Source of the DNA: Stemphylium vesicarium
Lineage: Eukaryota > Ascomycota > Dothideomycetes > Pleosporales > Pleosporaceae
Assembly: GCA_004380135.1 (NCBI GenBank)
Contig: QXCR01000045.1
Location: forward strand, 1 to 64,000
DNA length: 64,000 nucleotides
Direction: 5' to 3'
Below, in pieces: positions 43,466 through 53,865 of this stretch. The translations under genes and the position numbers were made by a program. The first letter of the stretch is position 1. The number at the start of each line of letters is the position of its first letter. Under the pieces are notes generated by a model that had not been told where the DNA came from, made no database searches, and saw nothing but the letters and a program-made list of their open reading frames with translations.

Positions 43466-44545
43466 GTTGATGTATAAAGCAGAGCAGGATTACGCAAACG
43501 GAAAGAGTGGCGAAAAGACAACGAGTGACGTAAAAGATAGGAGTGCACGAAGGAGTGGACGAGAGTCGATTGACAGGAAGAGCCAGTAATGGGATGCAGC
43601 TGTCCTTAAAGTATGAAGCAACGAAAGTGAATGTAGAGAAATATGGATGGCTTCCCGAATAGTTCGGATGAATGATTTATGTTCACGATGGTTTTGCCCG
43701 GGAGAGCTTTCTTCAATCACCTTGCAGTCAATAGTCGTTGTTCTCTATCGCGCATCCTGCCGCCCCCCTTCTGTCTCCACAAACACTGAGCGCCGCGCGG
43801 CATGATGTTGAGGCAGCCAGGGCCGAAGCGCAGGAACAATGAGTAGCCCCAGCTGATGCGACCCAAAAATGGTTGTGTAGTTCCCAGGCCATCGTACCTA
43901 TTCTCGTAAAGTCAAGGGTGAAATTCGGGGAAATCATAGCCGTCGGTGGTATCATGACACGCGCCTACCATGAGCATCATGAAACAATTTCAGAGTTTTC
44001 GTAGACAGTAATGCCACACTACGGGGGTGTGGCTGAGAAGGCCGCGAAGGGGCCGCGCATTATGGACACGGGTGGGCCACATCATCGTCGCCAAGATGCC
44101 GCACGCTCCCACCAGCCCATAATTCAGAACACCATGATTGGACCAGTGTAAACAAACACCCGTACTAAGATGCATCGAGCTGAAGGACTATCTCAAATAG
44201 CCAGCTTCCCCTGCCTGCGTTCCAGGTACCGGGAAGTTCCACGGCGGCTGCAACCGTCGATAATCTAGTCGTCTCCTGCGTACGTGCCTTGGGCGTGGGC
44301 TATCGGCGTTTCCCCGAGTAAGTGCAACGACGTCTCCCGGCACGGTGATTCCGGTCGAAGTACGTAGTAACCTCGCGGCTTGATTACGTTGCATGTCAAT
44401 ACCCGGGAAGATGATTCTTCCGCTATGAGTGTCAGGTGTGTTAAAACCATGGAAAAAGGGTAGAGGTGATCGTCTTTCACCCTACTTTCTTTACACTCCT
44501 TTGTCGACACTCCCTCTCATCAGGCCGACGCTCGTTTCTTGAACC
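43466..44545. other. intergenic region between divergent genes
   Basis: Promoter region shared by the laccase and the small secreted protein gene. No gene is recognised. Confidence 0.5.
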
Positions 44546-45196
44546 ATGCGTGTCAACATGCGAAACTTCCTCGCTGCTTCCCTTCCTCTTCTGGTTGTGG
44601 GTGCGCGCAAGCGTGATGTATCTTCGTCCGCAACGTTCCAGCTGTATGCTTATGGCGACGACTTCGGTGGCTTGCCATTGTTCTGGGATGGTGGCCTTGC
44701 ATACGCTGGCGATCCAAGTCTTGCCAACAGCTCCGAAGCTGCAGTTGTGATTTGTATGTCTCTGCTTTTGATTGGTCTCTAGGCTTCGCGGACCCTTCAC
44801 ACTCCCATGGCAGGAACCTGAGTTTTGCTAACACTGTTAGTCACCGCCGACTCGGACCACCACTTCGTCGGCAACCCGAATGTTTCCACCAGCACTGGCA
44901 CGCCTTCATGGTCCAACTCCACACTCTTCATCCCCGAGCCCTCTGCTGGCGACAAACGTGTCGGCTTCCTCCCACCCAACAATGGCACCGGCAACGCCAC
45001 CACCCATACTTCCGGTTTCGCATTCTATGGGTCTACAGCCATGCTCTACGGCGACGATGGTGGCATAGCCACATCTTTCACTGGAAAGAAGTTACCAGAT
45101 GGCGTGTATGCCTTGTTCTGGAACGAAACTGAGGGGACAGTGCCATTGACAATGAGGAAAGTTGCGCCGAGCAACCATGGTTCGAAAGCTCGCTAA
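44546..45196 (+). CDS. small secreted protein, unknown function
   Basis: Two exons, 44546-44753 and 44841-45196, joined as T|TC (Phe), give 187 residues. The N-terminal signal (MRNFLAASLPLLVVGA) is followed by RKRD, which could be a Kex2-type processing site. The mature part is rich in Gly, Ser, Asn and aromatic residues (YGDDFGGLPLFWDGG, GFAFYGSTAMLYGDDGG) with few or no Cys and several N-glycosylation sites. The beta-rich look recalls small secreted proteins common in plant-associated dothideomycetes, but I recognise no family. A second ATG four codons in would serve equally as start. It is divergent from the laccase and convergent with the DUF4246 gene. Confidence 0.75.
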
Positions 45197-45417
45197 TCAA
45201 AGGCCTTACCAACCATTCAGAAGGGCTCAACAGTTGGCAACAGCGATGGGATAGCAAGGGGGAAAGCGGAATTGCCGTTCTCTGCTGGTGTTTTGACCTG
45301 GTCGTCTGCAACTAAAAATGTGTACACAAGTGGCGCCTTCTGTGCCTGCGCCATCTTCATACAAACACCCGAGGTTTTCCTAGCCTATGAAATTCCATTC
45401 AAGCTCTCATGCGGCTA

Positions 45418-47685
45418 TCAGTGCTCACAAAAGCTATATGTCTGGCTCTGCCACGCATCTCCACTCTTCTTGACAAACGCGCCTCTTTCTTCCATCAACT
45501 TTGCTCGGTGTTCATTAGCCTCTTCTACACTCATCGGTAACGAGTATTTATCCTCGTAGAAATAATCGCGAACATAATCCATAAGCTCCCGAGGGAGCTT
45601 AGTTTCACGAACGTCGTTGCTGCCAGAGAGCCCTTGCTCAGCGAGGAGGTTCACCAGATCGGGAGGCAGTTCGGAAAGCGCTGTCTCGATTTCCGAACCG
45701 TCTGATCCAAGCAAGGCGTCTTTGTACCAGGTCATTTGTTGGGGCGGGATATTGGCAGTCGATATGATACGTTTAGTAGGATCGACAAGCCAAAGTGCGA
45801 TGAAGCGGCGATGGCCAGGCTTCGTCGGGTCCATGAGCTTGAAGGGTGAAACTCGGTGCTGGCTGCGTAGCCTCGTTAGTCAATGACGTGTTGCTAACTC
45901 GAACAACTTACAAAACGTTGGGAAACGCCAAGAGTCGCCCTTGCCTCGTCTGAACATGTCCATAGTTTTGTAGACACGGAGCATCACCAACACCTAGTCC
46001 AGTGCCGTATATCTGCTCCAACCAAGAGTAGCTATCCTGACCAACGTCGAATCCAGGCTCGTCGCTGATGTAGCTTGAAGTCGGCATACGGAACGATAGG
46101 CTGTCCTCTGAAACGTTTTCGCTGTCCAAGTAATACAGAGCGGTAGCGCATATGTGCTCATTCATCTGACCTTCAACATGCCAACCTCCAACTGGGAACT
46201 CTGGGTTTTCAGGGGTCAACTCAATTGATGCCATTTTGACGATTACTTGAAGTCCAGAGGTGGAAAACTTTTCGACAAGACGGCGGCTGGCGTGCGGTGT
46301 ATAATCGACATGCTTGTAGAGAAGTGGTGGGATTCTTGGTTTCCGGAAACTGCGCCATTTTGCTTCCAATAGCTCCTCCCTGTGATCTTCGTCGTTCTTC
46401 CTCCAGCGTCTCGGAGTATAGCCGTAGTGTTCAAGAACGTTCTCGCCACATTCTACATCTGCGCAAGCTTCAGCATTGTCAGGAATCCAGTTTTCGTGGT
46501 GGTCGTCACTTAAGAGAGCTGATTTAGTCATGGCGCTTGGTGTATTGGGACAACTATGCCACTTACTCGGGATGATCAAGTTGACCAGTACGGGTCTCAA
46601 GCCTCCCTGCACCCTGACATTTGTGATACGAGACCTCCATTCTCAAGCACTGGTCCCACATGGGTATCGAAGTCTCGATCAGCTTCTCGATGGCACGATA
46701 TACCTCAGGGTACCTGGTAGGATGGAGGTTGTTGACGTAACTGGTGAATTTGACACCGCCATTCTCTTTGAAGGCTACATTGGCTGGCAACCACTGATAT
46801 GTTTCAGACCAGTATTCTGGAGGCACACCGCTAAACAGACGTCGGGGATTGGTCGGAGAAGGTATAGTGACGTCTTTCGGTATTACGTTCCCCTTGCCCG
46901 CCCAGTGCTTGATAGCGTCCGCCACCCCAACTTGTTCTGCCTGGAACCCGAGAGTTCGGCCATAAACCAGCGGATACATTGACGGGTGCACCAAGTTCTG
47001 GACCATGCTGTTGGAGTTCGGATGCCAGTCTGGCGAAGCCGCATGATCGGCCTTGAGCCTGTGGAAAGCCGCTTGCAGGCCGTCGTGCAACTCGGCGGAA
47101 ACGATTGTGTCGGACTTGACGATCGAAGCACTGGCTTCCAAGGTAGGAATAATCCCAGAGATTTCAAAGTATTTGGCTTTGCTGCGCAGTTCTTCAATGC
47201 ACTTCCGGTAGTCAGTATTAATATCAATCGTGATAGTGGACACCACTCACAGTTTGGAACGTGTTTTGATCCATGATATTTTCCAGTTTGCATCTGGAGC
47301 GACAAATGGCTATTCTTTCAGCGCGATCGTTCTCGTAATCGTCATCTTCATCGCCATCGTCATGATTCCACGGACGCTTCGCATTAGTAGCCAGATCCCA
47401 AAAGTGCTTGTCAGGGACAGCGAGTGCTTCCTTGCGCCACTTGGATACGACATCTTCATCGAAAACCTTCTGGTGCCAATTTTCTTTGTCAGTCAGCTTC
47501 TCCATGATATCCATGGCGGCAAGCTCGCGGACGGGTATGAGGTCTGATTCGCTCGCACGGCAAGCCTCATGGGCGCCAATGGGATAAAACCCGTGATCAC
47601 TCTGATCATGCGCCCTCAATGGGAGTCCTAGTCCGGGGTATTCATATCGGGGAGGCGTGTTGTTTCCAGAGGTTTCACCGATCAT
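45418..47685 (-). CDS. DUF4246 protein, dioxygenase-like residues
   Basis: Four exons (47251-47685, 46567-47201, 45912-46508, 45418-45862) close in phase to 703 residues. Conserved DUF4246 segments include HPSMYPLVYGRT, WLPANVAF, INNLHP-like VNNLHPTRYPEVY and GGWHVEGQMNE. H467-V-E469, the distal H558 in QHRVSPF and R574/R575 in GHRRFIALWLVDP have the order and spacing of the HxE...H...R set of 2-oxoglutarate/Fe(II) dioxygenases; this reading is my inference. An acidic patch (DDGDEDDDYEND) is probably a loop. There is no signal peptide. The frame is open to an ATG at 47778, but MIGETSGN at 47685 is preferred. Substrate unknown. Confidence 0.9.
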
Positions 47686-48419
47686 TTTGGGCGGATAAGG
47701 ATGTATCGAAGTGAGCTGGTCGTGGGACAAATGCACGGCAAACGTCGGGGTGGAATCTACTTTATAAACATGTCGCAAAAGAAAAAAACCTCCATGCGCA
47801 ACGAGATCACAGCACGCGCTGGGCTAGGCATCTCCTTGTTGCCTGCTAGAAACGTAGACGTGGGAGGGAAGAAGATATTTTGGTGGTTTGGGGGCCTAGC
47901 CCTTACCCATTTGGGTTGCGCCACAAGGTTTGCCGTGCAGTAGGCTCACATCTTCCATCAAAATATGATCAGAGCTTCGTAGGGGACGATGAAGCAGTCG
48001 AGTGACCTGCACGCGTTAATTTTTAAGGTTGCTGTCAAAAATGGATGGCCACTGTGAGGTGCTACGGAAGAGAAGGAGGGCGATCACCCCCTCTGCTGGA
48101 AGCCCTGGAGGCTCCGGCGGTGCGATGGGGCCGGCTAGTGCGGCACCTTACCGAAACTGGTCCGCGCACGCCAGAGCTCTCTTTCGACGCCGTGGAGCGC
48201 CTCTTCATCATTAGCTACAGCTTTACCCACGATAACGGAAATTGCGCGGAATTGATTGTCAAGTCCTTTCATTGTTTTGATGGACTACCGGCGCGTACGC
48301 TCGAGAACCGATCTGGGTCTGCCCGCGCCCGTAAAAACATCTTCGTCATACCCAGATAGTAGCATAGGGCAGCACAACGCCAACGGCACGTGCGGGAACC
48401 CTCAATTTGCTCTTCTCTA
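47686..48419. other. intergenic region
   Basis: Promoter of the DUF4246 gene and 3' region of the GMC oxidoreductase gene. No gene is recognised. Confidence 0.5.
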
Positions 48420-50201
48420 CTAGCCGTCTGCGATAATCATATCCACGGCCTGTTCGGCGATCGCTGTGCACATGTATCAGCCAAGAAAAATCGTACCCGC
48501 CTACACGATGACTTACCGTACACCGGCACCTGATAATGCGCAGCAAGAGGTTTCGGGATCTAATCATCAATTATTTCTCGCACGCCAAGCTGGTCATCAG
48601 GAAACCTACCACGCTCGCATCAGCAACGCGCAAATTGTTGACTCCGTATAATCTGAGTGAGCTATCAACAACCTTACCCATGGCCGCAGTCCCTGCAGGA
48701 TGATACGTCGTGCCAGCTCCGAGCCGAATACGCGCGTCGAGCTCTTCGTCCGTTGCGTTCGTTCCCAAAACCCGAAAGCCAGGAGGGGTATGCTCCATCT
48801 CGATCATACCCTTACCGTCGGGTGTCTCCAACATGAGCTTTGACTGCATGCGAAAGCCTTCACGCATGACGTGGCGGTCCATCTCGGTGGCGTAGTAGTT
48901 CGGGTCGATTACAGGATCGTCGGTGGGACCAGACGATGCCAGAGTGACTGAGCCGCGCGAGGTAGGAAGGCAACCCATGAAGAACGTAGTCACAGAAGCG
49001 CCATCGATCGGAACCTGCATACCTTGCGCTTCCGCACCGAACGCGAAATACATCAGGAGCATCTCGAGATGCGTACGGGGACCCTTCAGCATATCATGGT
49101 CCTCAGACACAGGTCCCTCGTCCTTTTCAATCGCAGTCTTCAAAGGCGCAGTCGAGATAGGAGCGCGAACCAGGAAATCCATAGGCCCGCCCTTTTCGTA
49201 ATTTGGACCACCGAACAAGGGCGATCCAATCGCAAGACCTTTTTCGGGATGTTGAAGCTTCCAGTATCGGTACATCATGAGATGATCATGAAGGTTTTGG
49301 CCGACATGGGGTAGTTCAACTGTGATTGGAATATCATGCTGTGCCAGATGAGCTGGATCACCGAGGCCAGAGAGCATCAAGATTTGCGGTGTTCTGTAAG
49401 CACCAGCTGTAAGAACGACCTGGCCGTCGTTCTTGAGGCCAATAATCTGGCCGTTGGCAAGCTCAACGCCTACCGCAGTCTTCTCCTCAAACACCACGCG
49501 CTTCACTACAGTCTCGGTGAGAACCCGCACGCCGTCAAGCGGGTACACCGATTGAACCATCTGCCTCTTGCCATCGCGCCAATTCTCCACTAGGTCGCTT
49601 ATACCCTGAGGCCGACCGTCGTTCACATCGTGGATATGCGGTATCCCAAGGTGCGACCAAAGCTTCAGCATGTCATCGCGCAAAGGATATTTGCGCCCCG
49701 AAGAGCTTACAGATGCAGTATGAACCGGTCCATCATGGCCATGCTGCGATGGGTCGGCAGCGGAACCGAAATGTTTCTCAGTGCGCTTAAAGTACGGTAG
49801 CAGGCCCGCGTAGCTCCAGCGCTCGTCGTCTACGTCGCGACCCCACTCATCGTAGTCCTGTGCATCGCCGCGGATCCAACCGCCTACAAGCCGTCAGCAA
49901 AAACCCGCGAGCCTTGAGGATACATACCAGAGTTTATGACGGTGCCGCCACCAAGTCCTTTAAAGCCAACATTGCGCTTCGGTTTCCCGTCAAGGTGCGC
50001 CTGAGGCGTAGTGATGTAGTTATAGTCGAACTCGGAAAAATGCAGGTTTGCAGCGCCAGCCGGGTCAACGACGTGTGGATTCCCAGTGGGGTCGCGACCT
50101 GCTTCGATAAGCACGATCGAAAACTCCGGCTTCCTCTCGTGAAGGCGCGATGCGATTACTGTTCCTGCTAAGCCGCCGCCCACGATGATGATGTCGGCCA
50201 T
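48420..50201 (-). CDS. GMC family FAD-dependent oxidoreductase
   Basis: Oxidises an alcohol, sugar or aldehyde with FAD. Exons 49928-50201, 48610-49883, 48517-48559 and 48420-48463 close in phase to 544 residues. The FAD site opens the protein (IIIVGGGLAGTVIASRL, then VLIEAGRD), followed by GMC signature 1 (NVGFKGLGGGTVINSG) and signature 2 (GAYRTPQILMLSGLGDP). Catalytic His486 is in YHPAGTAAMG, and the partner His524 lies in the 43-base third exon (AAHYQVPVYA). Missing the last two exons would give a false stop and lose that His. The absence of a signal peptide indicates an intracellular enzyme, unlike secreted glucose or aryl-alcohol oxidases. Substrate unknown. Confidence 0.92.
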
Positions 50202-50540
50202 GTTGACGAATTCTGAGGACTGTAGTAGAGCGATCAACAAGTCGAAAATTGAAGTGTTGTACGATCCACTATTGAGATGTGTGTCTACTTGGCGCTGTGC
50301 CGAAGGATGCTCACCTAAAGTGAGGTTCCATGCAGTCAGCCTATACGCACCAATGGGATAGCGCACCACCATGTCGCGCTGCCAAGCTGCGTAAGAGGCG
50401 CTGTACATGCATCCAGATTATTTAATGCCTCTGTTTTACATTCGAAATCATTGCTTACATGCCCTGGCACATGCATTTCGTAATCGATGTCAAAGCGCGC
50501 ATCCAGTCAGCACACCAGCTTCACCCAACCCATGCCACCC

Positions 50541-53030
50541 TCAGACCAAAGAAAACCACTCCAGCTTCACCCCCTTCTCTTCCAATCTTTCCGGTTCGAG
50601 TCTGGGATCATAATTGATCAACTCGCCCGTTTCCTTGTTTCTAAAGAAGTCGTAGTTCGTCGGATCATCACCATCAAGCAGTTTAGTCGTCCTCTCCCAA
50701 TTACCTCGATCGTCAGAGTGGAGGCGCGGATCCTCTACACTCACCTCTTGGGTCTCTGTGTTCAGGAAACGGAGTACGCGGCGGTCACCTTCAGCCCAGC
50801 CTGCCATGCCTAACCAGGGTCGCGGCAGTGGGCCGAGCAGTTTGCTGCCGTTCTCGAGTCCATGTACGAAACATTCCCCGACGACAGTATAATTTTCTGA
50901 GCCATTGGGGCTTGGGCGCAGGGCGAGAGGCGTTGAGCAACCGAGGAAGATGGCGACGATGTCGCCTGCTTGTGCGCCAGATGGACCTAGACCGATGTAG
51001 CCTTCTTTTGTCTGGAAGAAGAGTCGGCCAGCGCAGCATTGAAGCGCGTCAGAGACATCGCTTCTGATGACACCACTTGCGGTGTCTATTTTGGTTGCAT
51101 CAAAGAGCGATTGGCCTCCGAAATGTTGCTCAACCCACGCGTCCGTTGAAGTCAAGATCCAGTCAGGCTCCCGCTCTTTCGTAATACCGCAATTCAGTGT
51201 AAGGGCGTACGCTTTTCTCATCAGCTCACCTGTTGGCCCATAGGTGGATTCATCTAGCCCATCTGGCTGCCATTGCCTTACTCGCCGGATAGCCTCACTG
51301 CTATCCAGTCCTAGTGGTAATGGTTCGCTAGCGTTGGAGATTTCCGCACAACGCACGCCGTACACTCGCAAGCTATGAGGTCTGGATTTGTTGCCTGGTT
51401 GTGTGTTTGGGGCATGTGTGAATGTATAGATAGCACGGGAAGTGGTTGTCGCAAACTGAGCAGGAATGTAGGTCTCTCCAGGGAGTTCAGCTGCCCAGTC
51501 CGGTACCCAGGACGGCGCGTTGGCCGTGACCTCTCCTTCGGTAGTACAATTATGGAAATGCTCCAATCTCTGCGAAATCTCAGCGTGATTGAGTACAGCC
51601 ATCGCATATACGTCGGCACCGGTATTGCTCTCGTCATACTCGACTTTCATGCTGGCGGCAAACTTCGGGGGGGCCAGACCAAGCAACCCATATATTTTGT
51701 CTCGAGGGTCGCTGCAGGCTTTAAACGTCGCCGCACGATAGAGCAGTCTCGTGAAACACAAAGCTGGTAGGCGGGCCATGGTACCCGTGGCCTGCTCCAA
51801 TCGTTCTCGAAGACCATCCGGAACCTTGGCTTTCGAGTATAAACAGTAGACCGCTTCTGTAAACGGCGCAACTGGTACTCTTTCGTGGCCGCACTGAACT
51901 ACAGCGCTTGGTCGAATCTCTTGTACAACCCAGAGTCGATGAAACCAAGGTCGTTGTAAAAGCGTTCGAATGCTATCCCATGTCTCCTGTACATAAGGAA
52001 GTTCGTAATCTGGATCGAACCACTCCTGTTCTTCGGCACCTGGTGCATTGAATAACATTCCAGTATCCGCTTCTGCTACTATCTGGTTGCCCAGGTAGCG
52101 GAAAGTCCTCAGTGCGCGAGTGCTGCTGGTGTCTTCTGTCCCCAACCAAAGTATGCTCATCGACGCTAGCCTATAGATATCGTGCATTCGCGGAACCTGA
52201 CGATTCAATTCGTCATAGTCACTCTGGTTGAGGCAGATCGCGTCAATCCACAAAGTCCTGGTCTGACCAGGATATCGCAAGAATCGTACGGCAGTTGTCA
52301 GGCTTTTCGTGACATGCAACTTGGTCGGGCCATTGGGGCTATCGACTACGATAATTTCCGACTTGGCTGCATCTCCCCACTGCATTATGTCAGCTTCATT
52401 GTTCTCAAGCTTGTCGCACGGCAACAAGATAGGCTGGTGAATGCCACATACCACGTAAGACACTGTCTCGTACTTCGGAACGACTCCATCGCTCTCTGGG
52501 ATCGATTTATACCTTTCGATGTGGAAATTAGGGTCTGGATGATTCCATTGTATACGTCCAGTCTTCGTGTTTCTGAAGAAGTATCTGTGTTCAGTGATCT
52601 GATATCTTTGTCAGCTCAACGGTCCGTTTCTCGCCTAGGTACGGGCTGCCCCACTTACCGTTTGGAATGCCTCCCAGCCTGCTGGCATATCTCGCCTGAT
52701 CTCAGCGAGAGTCAGCCGTTCCGGCTTACCTCTCGACGGCGGCTTCAGAACATGATGGTCAAGCTTGATTCTGATCTCATCGTCGAACTCCCCTGGCAGG
52801 ATCGTGGCAAGTCTGATGAAACTGAGCGGATCGGGCAGAGGAACGTATTCATGCTCTGGAAGCGCGCGCAGTCTTTTTTCTTCTCCTGCGTTGTACGCTG
52901 TGGCGACGAGACTATTGCTTCGCGTAAAGCCATTGGCTTTGGGGCGGATGGTACACCATCGCAGGAATCGAGACCAAAGAGGGTGATCCACGTAAGTTGG
53001 TGGCGTGGTGTCTAGGGGCGGACTACTCAT
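50541..53030 (-). CDS. HET domain protein with a WW domain
   Basis: Three exons (52659-53030, 52452-52598, 50541-52379) close in phase to 785 residues. The HET domain begins at about residue 168 with YETVSYVWGDA, built across an intron, then TLWIDAICLNQSD and DIYRLASMSILWLG, the three classical HET blocks. HET proteins drive heterokaryon incompatibility and cell death in filamentous fungi. Before it, residues 115-147 form a WW domain: MPAGWEAF, YFFRNTKTG and IQWNHPDP give two Trp with the spacing and closing Pro of the family. WW-like segments recur at the C-terminus (RFLNTETQEVSVEDPRL, FFRNKETGELINYDPRL). WW domains bind proline-rich ligands, so recognition of a partner is plausible. The gene is intact beside a decayed one. 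Confidence 0.9.
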
Positions 53031-53865
53031 TATCGCAGATCAATTTTGAAGATTGCCACACCTCCACGTTGAAATTCTGGCGCTGAGATCTTATCTATTC
53101 GCTTGCAAGCGGGTCTTGCTCATGAGAAGGACTGTGAAGCGAGAGGATAAATTCACAATTGTGTGATGGTCAAGGAGTGGGGTTTATATCTACCAGCGCA
53201 AGGCATGCGGCTGGAGGGTCATGCTGCACCGGTTAACGAAGTACGTCAACTTTTCAGGTCTTGAGGAGGCCATGAATGGCAAATGCAGACTCCGCGGACA
53301 GCTGCATCGCCACGCCCCGCGAGGTGGGCGGATGTACCATTGGCGCGGACACGCCACTCATCACCACCCGTGTGACAAGGGTTGCATATCATCATTGATT
53401 ATCATTCGTTGTCAATAGGCGGTTCTCTTCACTCGCCGCAAAGGCGCGTCTTGCCGATAGATCGATGATTCCATAAAGAGCGCGTCGTTCCGATCAGGCG
53501 GCAGGGTATCGAGAGCGCAGAAACCCGGCCTAGGGGTGACGACCGAGAACACGAGAGGATTCGAAGATGCAATTTTTCAGAATTAGCGAGAACATTCGTG
53601 CGTAGTGAGTTTTGGCGATGAGAAAGACATTGAGGCGTCAATACTCGAGAGACTATCTGCGCAGCAGGTCGCATCTAGCGCTGCGGGGAAGCGCTAGGGC
53701 CAATGTGGTGGCACTTGACGTGGGGTCTCGAAGCAGACTAGCTTCGATAGCCAGTTCCCGTTGCAAAAGATTCAAGCATCACATGTATTATCACATGCAG
53801 AAGTCTATGATGTAGGTATTGAGGAAAACAGGATACACAGCTAACCTCTCCGACGAGCCCACCGT
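53031..53865. other. intergenic region
   Basis: Promoter side of the HET gene and 3' side of the decayed DUF6604 gene. No gene is recognised. Confidence 0.5.

Noticed and set aside
48517..48529. 13-base third exon for the GMC gene
   Set aside because: It gave an in-phase join but dropped about ten conserved residues; a 43-base exon ending at 48559 restores them and uses a better acceptor.
48571..49683. GMC protein ending at the TAA at 48571
   Set aside because: This end lacks the second catalytic His and the AEQ helix; splicing to two small exons gives the complete family C-terminus in phase.
52380..52463. HET protein starting at the open frame edge at 52463
   Set aside because: This part is an intron; the true join makes the hallmark YVWG and adds two upstream exons with the WW domain.
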